From positions 124,001 through 188,000 of the forward strand of contig UQGJ01000003.1 of assembly GCA_900540545.1 (NCBI GenBank): a stretch of DNA of 64,000 bases, in the 5' to 3' direction. The notes beneath the pieces were generated by a model, which was given only the letters and a program-made list of their open reading frames with translations, searched no databases and was not told the DNA's origin. Source of the DNA: an uncultured Eubacteriales bacterium. GTDB lineage: Bacteria > Bacillota > Clostridia > Oscillospirales > Oscillospiraceae. Within the stretch, counting starts at the first letter, position 1, and every line of letters begins with the position of its first letter. Below are positions 25,865 to 35,822 of the stretch, in pieces. The translations under genes and the position numbers were made by a program.

Positions 25865-26656
25865 ATGCTGGAGTTTAAGAAAAAGCGCGGAACGAATTAC
25901 CTCTACGCCATCAGCAAGAAGGTGACCTATACCCTCCATCGGAACAGGATGGATCAGAAATACTATGTGAGGAGGACCGAGGCGAGAAGGCCGACCTACG
26001 ACAGTTTCCGTCATTCCAAGCTGACCTTTTCCTATGAAGAGGCGGCCCGGTTTGCTCAGACGTTGGACGACGGCGGCTACGACTGGCAGGCCGACTTGGA
26101 CCATTTCGAGAGTGAGGCAAGGCGGGCCAAGGCCGAACAGAACCGGCAGCATGAAAATGAGATGGAGCAGTTTGTCCAGGCGCTTCTGAACAAGGGAATG
26201 ACCGTCCAGGAGTTCCTTAGTCTTTATGAAATGATTGAGAATATGAGCTCCGAGGTGGTGAGCCGATTGCAAAAGAGCGCTGACACCTCCATCTGCTCCA
26301 GCGGGCATGGGCGCGGCCTGCGCGCCAGGTTCCTCTCCCTGCGCCCTGCGGTGTCCGCCACCGTGGAGGAATGCAACATCGTCATGGGATACTTAGAGGG
26401 CCAAGGCTACTCCCTGGCTGTGGACCTTGTCAGCGGCACGCTCTACCGCCTGGACATGGAACGCATCGGCCGGACGGGAAACCTATTGGCGCCTCCGATC
26501 CTTTACACGATGGAGGAGGCGGTGGAGTTTGCCCTCGATATGAATGAGGACCTACTCGAACACGAAGAGGATGAGGGCAAGGCCGCCGTCCTGGAGCGGG
26601 ATGGTGACATATTGAGAAAACTTCTTCAACGGATGGGCGCAGTTAACGAAAACTAA
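25865..26656 (+). CDS. Hypothetical protein, last gene of the accessory block
   Basis: 263 aa after AAAGGAG. Its C-terminal domain is related to that of the gene at 23679. The N-terminal region (~1-90) is basic and could bind nucleic acid; a charged helix follows. It is the last gene of the + strand block and is followed 3 nt later by the MITE-like element. Confidence 0.45.
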   Translation: MLEFKKKRGTNYLYAISKKVTYTLHRNRMDQKYYVRRTEARRPTYDSFRHSKLTFSYEEAARFAQTLDDGGYDWQADLDHFESEARRAKAEQNRQHENEMEQFVQALLNKGMTVQEFLSLYEMIENMSSEVVSRLQKSADTSICSSGHGRGLRARFLSLRPAVSATVEECNIVMGYLEGQGYSLAVDLVSGTLYRLDMERIGRTGNLLAPPILYTMEEAVEFALDMNEDLLEHEEDEGKAAVLERDGDILRKLLQRMGAVNEN

Positions 26657-26659
26657 ATT

Positions 26660-26807
26660 AGAAGGGCCTGTTGCAAAATAGAAATTTGAAAAATTCGGCT
26701 GTATAAAAAGTTGTGGAGAACTTCATTTTGAGAAGTTCTCCACAACTTTTTTAATGGGTAAATTTCCGACTCCGGCCTAAAAACTACATTTTGCAACAGG
26801 CCCTTCT
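26660..26807. mobile_element. MITE-like element with 20-bp terminal inverted repeats
   Basis: 148 bp bounded by inverted repeats at 26660-26679 and 26788-26807 (core GAAGGGCCTGTTGCAAAAT, perfect over 20 bp). The GGxCCTGTTGCAAA ends resemble those of some insertion sequences. There is no coding sequence inside. No clear target duplication is visible. It contains the hairpin at 26705-26751 and lies exactly between the accessory block and the catabolic locus. Confidence 0.6.
26705..26751. terminator. Perfect 20-bp hairpin inside the MITE
   Basis: Arms 26705-26724 and 26732-26751 pair perfectly around a 7-nt loop. An A-tract begins the first arm and a T-tract ends the second, so it can act as a bidirectional terminator between the + strand block and the GntR gene on the - strand. 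Confidence 0.7.
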
Positions 26808-26976
26808 TTATTTTTCATCATCTGACCTTGAACCGACCATCCGTTCCACTGGATTTTAAATCATACATCCTCTTGCCCGAGTTATATCGTTACTAGGGAA
26901 CGGCAGGATTACCTACACTGGTAAGTTTTTATACTAACGCAATAAGGTATTCTTTCCACCAACGTAGAATCAGCGC

Positions 26977-27702
26977 TTACATTGCGGAGGCGGGATTCAT
27001 CATGTCAACATGGAAAATATACTTATCGCCTCTGACAATGGACTTCGTATATTCAATCAACATACCATTTTCGTAGCTGAACCGCTCTAACAGGATGCAC
27101 GGGGTGTTCAATGGTATTTGAAGCAGCGGCTTCTCCTCGGGCCTGGGCATCACTGATTGGAAACTTTCGGTAGCTTTGTCAGCCTTAAAATTGTATTGGG
27201 TTCTGAGGAATTCATAGAGAGAACCTTTGGAGAGCGCTTCAATATCCAGTGCTGGAAATCGGAATTTTGGAAGATAAGTCGTCTCAAGCATGAGTGGGTA
27301 CTCCTTGGCTGACCGCAGTCGACAAAGCACATGGAAAGGCGAGCCCTCAGGATATCCGGTCTTCCTGGCGACGGATGAATTGGCGGAAATCACCTCATAA
27401 CGCACAATTTCATTTTGAATCAGGATATCGCTGCTCTTTAGCGTATCCGTAAAGGAGTAAAATTGTGTTAGTGGCTGCATGAAGACTTGCGGCTTGATAA
27501 ATGTCCCACACCCCTGCACGGTGTAAACGTGTTCTCCCTCTTTCAACCGTTGAATCGCCTGCCGGATTGTCGTGCGGCTCACATGGTATTTGTCGCAAAG
27601 ATCCCGTTCGGCAGGAAGCGGGGAATTTTCTGGATACTCACCGCTCCGAATAGATTGCAGTATCTTTTCAGAGATGTCAATATAAAGGGCGTGGCTTTCC
27701 AT
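26977..27702 (-). CDS. GntR/HutC-family transcriptional regulator
   Basis: 241 aa. The N-terminal winged helix-turn-helix contains LPAERDLCDKYHVSRTTIRQAIQRL, the GntR signature; residues ~85-235 are a UTRA effector-binding domain. HutC-type regulators typically sense sugars or sugar phosphates, and this one is divergent from the kinase gene of the galactosamine locus, so local control is likely. An amino-sugar phosphate as effector is inference. Confidence 0.85.
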   Translation of the reverse strand: MESHALYIDISEKILQSIRSGEYPENSPLPAERDLCDKYHVSRTTIRQAIQRLKEGEHVYTVQGCGTFIKPQVFMQPLTQFYSFTDTLKSSDILIQNEIVRYEVISANSSVARKTGYPEGSPFHVLCRLRSAKEYPLMLETTYLPKFRFPALDIEALSKGSLYEFLRTQYNFKADKATESFQSVMPRPEEKPLLQIPLNTPCILLERFSYENGMLIEYTKSIVRGDKYIFHVDMMNPASAM

Positions 27703-27996
27703 GGTGGTCCCCCATTCATTTCAGAGATGATATCATCCGCCTCAAGTCTATCACAGAGCTGCACCGGGTACCAGCTTTTTTTACGTGCTGTTTGGAGATT
27801 TCGCACTGACAACATTTCCGAATTTAAAATTTAATACAACTGGGGCATTGGTATGCCTTTGTGCAGATACAACCATGATGATTGGGTCAAAATACCAAAA
27901 AGTGTAGCAATATGACCAAAAACTCTATATAATCCATACCAGAAAGCGTGTAAAGTACTGCTTGCAAATAATGCGTGACAAGAAAGGAGGGGGACC
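27703..27996. promoter_or_regulatory. Divergent regulatory region
   Basis: 294 bp between the GntR gene and the catabolic genes, clearly AT-richer than its surroundings. A TATAAT at 27928-27933 could serve the + strand genes, but its -35 match is poor. Partly symmetric GGTCAAAATACC and ATGACCAAAA sequences near 27884-27920 are possible operator parts. No gene is seen. Confidence 0.4.
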
Positions 27997-28923
27997 ATGC
28001 GATGGTATGTGGGCGTGGACGGCGGCGGGACGAAAACTGATTTTGCCGCGGCCGCCGAAGACGGCACAGTGGCCGCCACGTTGAAATGCAGCGGTTGCTC
28101 CTATCAGGTCATCGGCATTGAAGCCGCGGTGGCGCTGGTGGTAAGTGGGGTACGAGAGTGCCTTGCCAAGCTGGACGCCGTTCTGGCCGACTGTGCGGGC
28201 TGCTGCCTTGGGATGCCCTGCTACGGGGAAGACCCGGTGCAGGACCGGGCGCTCTTAGATGCGTTGGAAAAGGCGTTTGCTCCCGTTCCCATTTACCTGT
28301 CCAATGATGTGGAGGTGGGTTGGGCCGGCGCCCTGGAATGCGGCGAGGGCATCCACCTTGTGGCGGGCACCGGTTCCATCGCTTTTGGCCGGGGGCGGGA
28401 CAGGTGTACCGCCCGCTGCGGCGGCTGGACCGAGTTTTTCGGAGACGAGGGCTCCTGCTACTGGATAGGCCGGGAGGCCATGAGTCTCTTTTCCAAGGAA
28501 GCCGATGGACGGGCGACCAGAGGTCCGCTGTATGACATCGTCCGCCGGGAGTTTGGACTTGTGGATGACTTTCGATTTATCGACGCGGTTCTGCGGGACA
28601 TCGCCCCTCATCGGGATCGGGTTGCCCACTTCCAACGGTATTCACTCATGGCCGCCCAGGCGGGGGATCAAGCCGCCGCTGCCCTCTATAAGGGCGCGGC
28701 CAGTGAGCTGGCCCTGATGGCGGCCACACTCAAGGGCAAGCTGAATCTGTCCCCGGGCACGACGCCGGTCTCCTATTCCGGCGGTCTGTTTCAAGCCGGC
28801 AAGCTGATACTGGAGCCATTGAGTAAACAGATAGAGTCCCTGGACTGTATTCTGGTGGAGCCAAAGCGCTCCGCCGTAGAGGGGGCCCTTATTTTAGCAA
28901 TGGAACGATTTGAGGAGGAATAA
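27997..28923 (+). CDS. BadF/BcrA-type sugar kinase, probable galactosamine kinase
   Basis: 308 aa after AAAGGAGG. The N-terminus DGGGTKT is the phosphate-1 motif of the BadF/BadG/BcrA ATPase family, which includes GlcNAc and glucosamine kinases; AGTGSIAFG and GDEGSCYWIGR are the later family motifs. The next gene, 3 nt downstream, is a SIS-domain sugar-phosphate enzyme. In this locus it would phosphorylate galactosamine at C6. Family is clear; substrate is inferred. Confidence 0.75.
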   Translation: MRWYVGVDGGGTKTDFAAAAEDGTVAATLKCSGCSYQVIGIEAAVALVVSGVRECLAKLDAVLADCAGCCLGMPCYGEDPVQDRALLDALEKAFAPVPIYLSNDVEVGWAGALECGEGIHLVAGTGSIAFGRGRDRCTARCGGWTEFFGDEGSCYWIGREAMSLFSKEADGRATRGPLYDIVRREFGLVDDFRFIDAVLRDIAPHRDRVAHFQRYSLMAAQAGDQAAAALYKGAASELALMAATLKGKLNLSPGTTPVSYSGGLFQAGKLILEPLSKQIESLDCILVEPKRSAVEGALILAMERFEEE

Positions 28924-28926
28924 ACC

Positions 28927-29967
28927 ATGTCTTTGACTGAACTGGAGATTCAGGACACCCCCAATGCGCTGGCACAGACCTGCGATTATTTTGCCGGGAA
29001 GAAGGAGGAGCTGGACGCCTTTTTCGCCAAGCATACCCAGAGGAAATTCGCCTTCTTCGGGTGCGGCTCCAGCTATATGCTGGCGAAGGGCGCCGCGGCG
29101 CTGTTCGGCTCTCTCCCCGGCACGACGGCCAGCGCCATCCCGGCGGGGGATTACATCGTCAATCCGCTGTTCTGGCGGGAGGCTGTGCGAGACAGCATCG
29201 TGGTTACCCTCTCCCGCTCCGGCCGCACCTCCGAGATCGTGCGTGCGGTAGCCAGTACCAAGGCGGGACTGGGAAGCTGTCCGGTGATCTCCATCTCCAT
29301 GGCGGGGGAGAATGACGTGTCACCCATGAGCGATCTGGATCTGACGCTGGACTGGTGTTACGACAAAAGCATCTGCCAAACTAGGACGGTGGCCAACCTT
29401 TATGCCGCCACCCTGCTGTTGGCTGCCGCATACGACCGAAACGACGGCTTGGCCGCCGCGGTGGAGGCAGCAACCAAGGATAGCGCCGCGTTCCAGGCGG
29501 AGTACCGCCCTGTGCTGGAGGAGGTCGCGGCCCTGGACTGGAAGAATATCGTGGTCCTGGCCGATGGGCCGGTCTGCGGCATCGCGGAGGAGGGCGCGCT
29601 GGCTTTCACCGAGATCTCCATGCTGCCCGGACGTTACTTCCACCTGCTGGACTACCGCCACGGCCCCATCGTGATCAGCGGCGAGGAGACCCTGACCCTG
29701 ATGCTGCTCCAGCCCGGTGAAAAGAAACTCCAGGAGGCCATGGTCAAGGATGTAATCGGCCACGGCGGCACGGTAGTGACGGTCTCCGACGAGGCGGGCA
29801 ACCCCTATGGCGCGGCGGCACATATCCAGATCGACGGCATCGGGGCCTTCGCCGCCTGGGGCATCCCGTTCATTTACGTGGCCCAGATGCTGGCGCTGCT
29901 GAAAGCGGAACGCCTGGGCGGGAACCCGGACGCCCCTCAGGGACTGGATGCCTATATCACGCTGTAA
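28927..29967 (+). CDS. SIS-domain sugar isomerase/deaminase (AgaS-like)
   Basis: 346 aa with two SIS domains: FGCGSSYMLAKG and LSRSGRTSEIVRA in the first, LDYRHGPIVISGEETL in the second. This double-SIS layout is that of AgaS and the isomerase half of GlmS. AgaS converts galactosamine-6-phosphate to tagatose-6-phosphate with loss of ammonia. It lies directly after the kinase, and tagatose-bisphosphate aldolase genes follow, which supports this step. Confidence 0.78.
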   Translation: MSLTELEIQDTPNALAQTCDYFAGKKEELDAFFAKHTQRKFAFFGCGSSYMLAKGAAALFGSLPGTTASAIPAGDYIVNPLFWREAVRDSIVVTLSRSGRTSEIVRAVASTKAGLGSCPVISISMAGENDVSPMSDLDLTLDWCYDKSICQTRTVANLYAATLLLAAAYDRNDGLAAAVEAATKDSAAFQAEYRPVLEEVAALDWKNIVVLADGPVCGIAEEGALAFTEISMLPGRYFHLLDYRHGPIVISGEETLTLMLLQPGEKKLQEAMVKDVIGHGGTVVTVSDEAGNPYGAAAHIQIDGIGAFAAWGIPFIYVAQMLALLKAERLGGNPDAPQGLDAYITL

Positions 29968-30014
29968 AACCGAACAACAAAGGAAGGATTCGTAACGATG
30001 CGAGGAGGAACGGC

Positions 30015-32333
30015 ATGAAAATGAGAAAACTGACCGCGCTTGTACTTAGCTCTGTGTTGTGTCTGCAAATGCTTCCGCTAGCCTCGGCTGCGGCGGATGC
30101 ATCTGGTCAGGCATTGATAAAAGCGACGGGCTATCAAGAGTTCCCTGCGTACTACAGCGACCGCAACCATGCCGATGACCAGGTGACCCATCCCGATGTG
30201 GTAGTGATGGACCAGGCGTGGAACGGCTACCGCTATTGGGCTGTCTATACCCCCAACGTCAATCGGATATCCATTTATGAGAACCCGTCTATCGTAGCCT
30301 CTCATGACGGTGTGAACTGGGTGGAGCCGGCGGGTCTGACGAACCCTATCGAGCCGCAGCCCCCGTCCACCAGGTATCACAATTGCGATGCGGACATGGT
30401 CTATAACGAAGATATGGACGCTATGATGGCCTATTGGAATTGGGCGGACGACCAGGCAGGCGGCGTTGGTGCCGAGGTTCGAGTCAGAATCTCCTATGAC
30501 GGAATCCACTGGGGTGTCCCGGCTACGTATAATGACACGACCAGGGTGTGGACAGCTCCCTCAAATGCAGAGGAACGCACGGTGTCCGATGGGGCCCAGG
30601 ACTATATCACTGCCGTCGCCTCGCCGGCACGGTACGATATGCTATCTCCCACCATCGTATATGATGATTTCCGTGATATCTACATCATGTGGTCCAATAA
30701 CACGGGGAACGTGGGATACAATAACGGCCAGAAAAATTTTGTGGAGATGCGGTATTCCAAGGACGGTATCAACTGGGGCACCCCGGTACGAGTGAACAAT
30801 TTTTTGGGTAAAGACGCGAACGGTCGACAGTTGGCCCCTTGGCATCAGGATGTCCAGTATATCAGTGAACTGAAGGAATTTATCTGTGTGTCTCAGTGCT
30901 TTGCTGGCGGCAACCCAGATGGCTCCGTGCTCCATCTGACCGTGTCGAAGGATGGCGCCAACTGGCAGCAGGTGGGCACTGCTCCTCTTTTGTCTCCTGG
31001 TTCAGATGGAAGCTGGGATGATTTTCAAATATATCGTTCCAGTGTCTACTATGAGCCCGGTGAGACATTGGGTGACGGTACGGTCCGGGTCTGGTACAGT
31101 GCCCTGCAAAAAAACACCAACAACAAGCTGGTACCCGATTCCTCAGGGAATCTGACCATTCAGGCCAAAGGCCACGACGACCGTATCTGGCGGATCGGCT
31201 ATGCGGAGAACGACTTTGTCAGCATGATGCAGGTGCTGTTGGACGACCCCACCTACACCGGTCCTGTCCTGGTAGCGGGCCAGAGCATGGTCCTGAGCAG
31301 CGACGCACAGGAGAATGTCGTCCCCGCAGGCGAGCAGGCGCAGCTCCAGGTGACTTTTACTCCGGCCAACACCTCGGATCAAATCGTAAAGTATACCTCC
31401 AGCGATTCCGCCGTGGCGGTCGTGGACGAACATGGCATCGTGACCGCTGTGAGTGAGGGTAGCGCTACGGTCACCGGCCAGACTCGGGAGGGCTTGAGCG
31501 CCAGCATCAACATTTCCGTATCCCCCAATCCATACAGGCGGATCCCCCAGTCCAGCATGACTGCCTCCGCCACCAGCGCACATTCCAGTACCGGCGCAGA
31601 AGGCCCGGCGGCCAACGTGTTGGATGGGAACATGGGCACCATCTGGCATACGAAGTACAATCCGAAGGTCGAGCTGCCTCAAAGCCTGACCGTATCCTTC
31701 GGGCAGACCAAGACCATCGGCAAGTACGTCTACACCCCCAGGCAGAGCGGGACCAACGGCATGGTCACCAGCTATGAGCTGTATGCAGTGAAGGCCGACG
31801 GAACAAAGGTCCTGATCGAAAGCGGCACATGGGCTCAGGACAGCACGGATAAGGTCGTGACCTTTGCCCCTGTGGAGGCCACTGGCATGGAGCTGAAGGT
31901 TCTGGCCGGTGTGGGCGGGTTTGGAACAGCCGCCGAGGTCAATGTATATGAGTATGCCGGTTCCGAGCCGGAGCCCGAATTTACTGATGTGGATGATAGA
32001 GATCCGGCGCTGGTCTATACGGGCGCCTGGAATAACGACAGTAACACGGCTTTCCACGAGGGAACCGCCCGCTATACCAACAGCGCCGGCGCCTCGGTGG
32101 AATTCACTTTTAACGGCAGCGCCATCCGTTGGTTCGGGCAGAAGGATACCAACTTCGGCGCCGCCGAGGTCTATATCGACGATGTGCTCGTGGAAACGGT
32201 AAATGTCAATGGGCCTATGGCAGTCGGGCAGCTTCTGTTCGAGCAGACAGGGCTGGACACCGGCGCACACACAATTCGTATTGTCAGAGCTTCTGGAACC
32301 ATTGATTTGGATTACTTCGCTTATGCAAATTAG
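30015..32333 (+). CDS. Secreted N-acetylgalactosamine deacetylase
   Basis: 772 aa after AGGAGGAA. Signal peptide ~1-27 (LTALVLSSVLCLQMLPLASA). The catalytic region (~35-430) is, from memory, very similar to FpGalNAcDeAc of Flavonifractor plautii, the metal-dependent enzyme that deacetylates the terminal GalNAc of blood group A antigen; the segments FPAYYSD, RYHNCDADMVYN (H122, D125 and D127 as likely metal ligands) and APWHQDVQY are shared. Then come a Big_2-like domain, an F5/8C-like CBM, and one ~115-residue C-terminal module also found in the GH36 genes. It acts outside the cell on glycans and should act before the galactosaminidase. Confidence 0.85.
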   Translation: MKMRKLTALVLSSVLCLQMLPLASAAADASGQALIKATGYQEFPAYYSDRNHADDQVTHPDVVVMDQAWNGYRYWAVYTPNVNRISIYENPSIVASHDGVNWVEPAGLTNPIEPQPPSTRYHNCDADMVYNEDMDAMMAYWNWADDQAGGVGAEVRVRISYDGIHWGVPATYNDTTRVWTAPSNAEERTVSDGAQDYITAVASPARYDMLSPTIVYDDFRDIYIMWSNNTGNVGYNNGQKNFVEMRYSKDGINWGTPVRVNNFLGKDANGRQLAPWHQDVQYISELKEFICVSQCFAGGNPDGSVLHLTVSKDGANWQQVGTAPLLSPGSDGSWDDFQIYRSSVYYEPGETLGDGTVRVWYSALQKNTNNKLVPDSSGNLTIQAKGHDDRIWRIGYAENDFVSMMQVLLDDPTYTGPVLVAGQSMVLSSDAQENVVPAGEQAQLQVTFTPANTSDQIVKYTSSDSAVAVVDEHGIVTAVSEGSATVTGQTREGLSASINISVSPNPYRRIPQSSMTASATSAHSSTGAEGPAANVLDGNMGTIWHTKYNPKVELPQSLTVSFGQTKTIGKYVYTPRQSGTNGMVTSYELYAVKADGTKVLIESGTWAQDSTDKVVTFAPVEATGMELKVLAGVGGFGTAAEVNVYEYAGSEPEPEFTDVDDRDPALVYTGAWNNDSNTAFHEGTARYTNSAGASVEFTFNGSAIRWFGQKDTNFGAAEVYIDDVLVETVNVNGPMAVGQLLFEQTGLDTGAHTIRIVRASGTIDLDYFAYAN

Positions 32334-32491
32334 TGGTGTTGCGGTATAGGGCCGTAATGTTGATTACGCCCCCAAATTTGAAGCCGAAGTCTCCGGCAAG
32401 AGACTCCGGCACATGGAAGGTGATAGATGAAACTAATTGCTGACGAGCCCAGGACCAGAAGAGGATGTACAACATTGGAAGGGAGATAAAA

Positions 32492-35400
32492 ATGCGTATT
32501 AAAAAGCTCGCCTCGCTATTGCTGAGTACGGTAATCTGCTTGCAGCTTCTACCGACTGCTTCCATCGCCGCAGAAACCACCAATGTAAATACCATCTCCG
32601 GAAACGGCGTCCAGGTTTCCTACGACGGAGACGCACTTACCCTGTACCGCATGGAGGGCGGCACTGCCATCCAGATGAGCAAGCCCTCCGACATGGGTTA
32701 TCCCATCATCGGCGGCCAGGCAGTCCAAGACTTCGCTCACGTCTCCTGCGTGGTGGAGAACAACATTACCGGCCTGATGGGCAGTGGTGACCGGATGACC
32801 ATCGTCTCCCAGAGCGCCAGCACCGGCCTGACCAGGACCTATGTTCTGGAGACCTCCGACGCCGAGGTGGGTATGGTGTATACCACCACGACCTATCAGG
32901 CCGGAAGCACAGATGTGACTGCAACTTGGTTTGTGGAGAACGAATTTGAACTGTTTGGTGCAGAGGACCGAATTTGGAGCTATAACGGCGGCGGGGAGGG
33001 TCCCATGCACTATTACGATACCCTGCAAAAAATTAGTCTCACCGACTCTGAGATGTTTACCCGTGAAAACATACAGGATTATACGGCCGCCTCCATCCCT
33101 GTCTCGGACATCTATGCCGCTGACGGTGGAATTACAGTGGGCGACGCATCCGCAACCAGAAGAGAAGTCCACACACCCGTGCAAGAGACTGCGGATTCGG
33201 CACAGGTTTCCATTAAATGGCCTGGAAAAACCATTACTGCTGGGAATTCGGCGGCAGTGGGCCAGAGCTTTATTACGGTTCATAAGGGCGACTATTTCCT
33301 CGGCCTGAGAGGCTATAAAAACGCCATGGAATATTTGGGGTTGGTTATGCCTACCAACGTGGCAGACCGGAGCTACGAACTGCGCTGGGACGCTTGGGGC
33401 TGGGGCTTCAATTGGACCGTAGACAAAATCATCAGCTATTTGGATGAGCTTCAAGCGGCTGGAGTACAGCAAATCACACTGGATGACGGCTGGTACAATA
33501 GTTGTGGTGACTGGGGACTAAGCGCCAGCAGATTCCCTAACGGTGACGCTGATATGATTCGGTTGACGGAGGCTATCCATGCCCGCGGTATGTCGGCGCT
33601 CCTATGGTGGCGGCCTTGCGATGCTGGTACAAACAGCAGGCTCTATCGGGAACACCCGGAATACTTCGTCAAGAATCAGGACGGAAGCACCGCACGGCTT
33701 GTGGGCTGCGGTGGGAAACCTGTCACTAGCCTCGGCTATGCACTCTGTCCTACATCGGAGGGAGCCATCGCCAGTCAGGTAGCTTTTATCAACCAGGCAA
33801 TGAACGTTTGGGGATTTGACGGCTTTAAGGGCGATTATGTATGGAGTATGCCCAAGTGCTATGATGCGTCTCATAACCATCCTTATCCGGAGGAATCCAC
33901 CGAAAAGCAGGCTGAGCTTTACCGGACAGCCTATGAGGCCATGGTGGCCAATGATCCAGACGCATTCAACCTGCTGTGCAACTGCGGTACGCCCTTGGAT
34001 TACTACAGCTTGCAGTATATGACCCAGGTAATTACGGCGGATCCAACGTCTAAGGATCAAACCAGACGGCGCGCCAAAGCTTATAAGGCCCTGATGGGGG
34101 ACTATTTTCCCGTTTCCACAGACCACAACAGTATTTGGTATGACACCGCAGTGGGCACCGGTTCAGTCATGATTGAGAAATCAACAGAAGGGGCTCCGGG
34201 CTTTAGTCAGGCCGAGTATGAGCGCTGGCTGGATATTGCAAATGACGTGCAACTGCATAAGGGACGCTTTATCGGGGACCTGTATAGTTACGGTTTTGAC
34301 CCCTACGAAACCTATGTAGTCGAGAAAGACGGGGTCATGTTCTATGCGTTCTATAGAGACGGCAGCAAATATCGGCCCACGGGCTATCCTAGCATTGAGC
34401 TGAAGGGCCTAGATCCGGATAAGATGTATCGGATTGTAGACTATGTCAACGACCGGATCGTGGCGACGAACCTGATGGGTGGAAGTGCAATCTTCAATAA
34501 TCAATTTTCTAGTAGCCTGCTGGTGAAAGCGGTTGAAATTACTACACCGGATGACCCGTCGGTAATCGACCCCGACTGGGGACTCACACTGGTGGATGAC
34601 AGAGATGAATCCCTGGTGTATACGGGAACCTGGCGTGATGACAGCAACTCTTCCTTCCGTGATGGGACGGCCCGTTATACAAATACCGCAGGCTCCTCCG
34701 TTGAGTTTACATTTGCGGGTACCAAGATTCGCTGGTATGGTCAGAAAGACTCCAACTTTGGTACTGCCGACGTTTATCTGGATGGTGAGCTAGTCAAGAC
34801 GGTCAACGCTAATGGCAGCATGATTACAGGGGCGATGCTCTTTGAGGCTGTCGATTTGGCTCCGGCAGTTCATACCATCAAAATTGTGTGCAAGACCAAG
34901 GTTATTGATGTTGATTGGTTTGCATATATGCCGGCTATACCGGAATTGGTATATGAGAAGGTGGATGCTTTCTCAGAGCGAATCGTTTATACCGGAACTT
35001 GGCATGACGACCACAATGAAGCTTTCTATGAAGGAAATGCTCGCTACACCACCGAGATAGACGCTGCGGCGGAGTTTACCTTTAACGGAACAGCTGTTCA
35101 ATGGTATGGGCAGACATCTGCCGACACCTTCGGCATTACCAACGTCTATATTGATGGTGAGTTCATAGAGAGTGCCTATACCTATGGAGAACCGGGAACC
35201 GGAAAGCTCATATTTAAAAAGACCGGATTGCCTGCGGGAGAGCATACCCTCCGCATCGTGAACACAACACCGCAGGCCATCGACATTGATTATCTGGCCT
35301 ATGCGACAGACGATACTCCCCCCGCACCAGAGCCTGAGTTCCAGTCCGTGGATGACAGAAACCCCTTGTTGGTTTACACAGGATCTTGGCAAAACGACAG

Positions 35401-35692
35401 CAATTCTGCATTCTATGAAGAAACCGCCCGATATACCAGTGATGCAGGCGCTTCGGTAGAGTTTACCTTTACTGGTACCGCCATCCGTTGGTATGGGCAA
35501 AATGACATTAACTTTGGCACTGCAAAGGTTTACGTGGACAACGAACTGGTTGAAACGGTCAACGTCAACGGACCCGCTGCCACTGGACAGCTTCTCTTTG
35601 AACAAACAGGGCTGGCCGCTGGAACACATATAATTCGCATTGAGCATGAGACTCGGGTAATCGACATTGATTATCTGTCTTATGCAAGCTAA
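32492..35692 (+). CDS. Secreted GH36 galactosaminidase with three C-terminal modules
   Basis: 1066 aa from ATG 32492 (GGAAGGGA upstream; a longer frame from 32465 is less likely). Signal peptide ~1-25. The (beta/alpha)8 region has ITLDDGWYN, FDGFKGDY with D448 as the likely nucleophile, and ITADPTSKDQTRRR with D517 as acid/base, the GH36 arrangement. It resembles the F. plautii galactosaminidase that removes galactosamine after deacetylation. Three related ~115-residue modules follow (from about 34592, 34958 and 35345). The adjacent deacetylase supports this substrate; a plain alpha-galactosidase is the alternative. Confidence 0.82.
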   Translation: MRIKKLASLLLSTVICLQLLPTASIAAETTNVNTISGNGVQVSYDGDALTLYRMEGGTAIQMSKPSDMGYPIIGGQAVQDFAHVSCVVENNITGLMGSGDRMTIVSQSASTGLTRTYVLETSDAEVGMVYTTTTYQAGSTDVTATWFVENEFELFGAEDRIWSYNGGGEGPMHYYDTLQKISLTDSEMFTRENIQDYTAASIPVSDIYAADGGITVGDASATRREVHTPVQETADSAQVSIKWPGKTITAGNSAAVGQSFITVHKGDYFLGLRGYKNAMEYLGLVMPTNVADRSYELRWDAWGWGFNWTVDKIISYLDELQAAGVQQITLDDGWYNSCGDWGLSASRFPNGDADMIRLTEAIHARGMSALLWWRPCDAGTNSRLYREHPEYFVKNQDGSTARLVGCGGKPVTSLGYALCPTSEGAIASQVAFINQAMNVWGFDGFKGDYVWSMPKCYDASHNHPYPEESTEKQAELYRTAYEAMVANDPDAFNLLCNCGTPLDYYSLQYMTQVITADPTSKDQTRRRAKAYKALMGDYFPVSTDHNSIWYDTAVGTGSVMIEKSTEGAPGFSQAEYERWLDIANDVQLHKGRFIGDLYSYGFDPYETYVVEKDGVMFYAFYRDGSKYRPTGYPSIELKGLDPDKMYRIVDYVNDRIVATNLMGGSAIFNNQFSSSLLVKAVEITTPDDPSVIDPDWGLTLVDDRDESLVYTGTWRDDSNSSFRDGTARYTNTAGSSVEFTFAGTKIRWYGQKDSNFGTADVYLDGELVKTVNANGSMITGAMLFEAVDLAPAVHTIKIVCKTKVIDVDWFAYMPAIPELVYEKVDAFSERIVYTGTWHDDHNEAFYEGNARYTTEIDAAAEFTFNGTAVQWYGQTSADTFGITNVYIDGEFIESAYTYGEPGTGKLIFKKTGLPAGEHTLRIVNTTPQAIDIDYLAYATDDTPPAPEPEFQSVDDRNPLLVYTGSWQNDSNSAFYEETARYTSDAGASVEFTFTGTAIRWYGQNDINFGTAKVYVDNELVETVNVNGPAATGQLLFEQTGLAAGTHIIRIEHETRVIDIDYLSYAS

Positions 35693-35728
35693 ATAAAATT
35701 GGCAAAAACTATGTAAGCAAAAAGAGTT

Positions 35729-35796
35729 GAAAACAGCAGCGGAACCCTTCATAGAAGTGAGATTCTGAGACCGCTAGGGGTGCCGCTGCTGTTTTC
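35729..35796 (+). terminator. Long-stem hairpin between the two GH36 genes
   Basis: Arms 35729-35742 and 35783-35796 (GAAAACAGCAGCGG and its complement) pair perfectly, and inner bases extend the stem. The T-tract lies within the second arm. It could end or reduce transcription before the second GH36 gene. Confidence 0.6.
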
Positions 35797-35822
35797 ATTC
35801 TTTACTAGGAGGGAGGCAAAAT

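Noticed and set aside
25785..25925. TTG-started short frame with GGAGG between two hypothetical genes
   Set aside because: It overlaps the next gene's ribosome site and runs into its coding region out of frame; no coupling pattern supports it.
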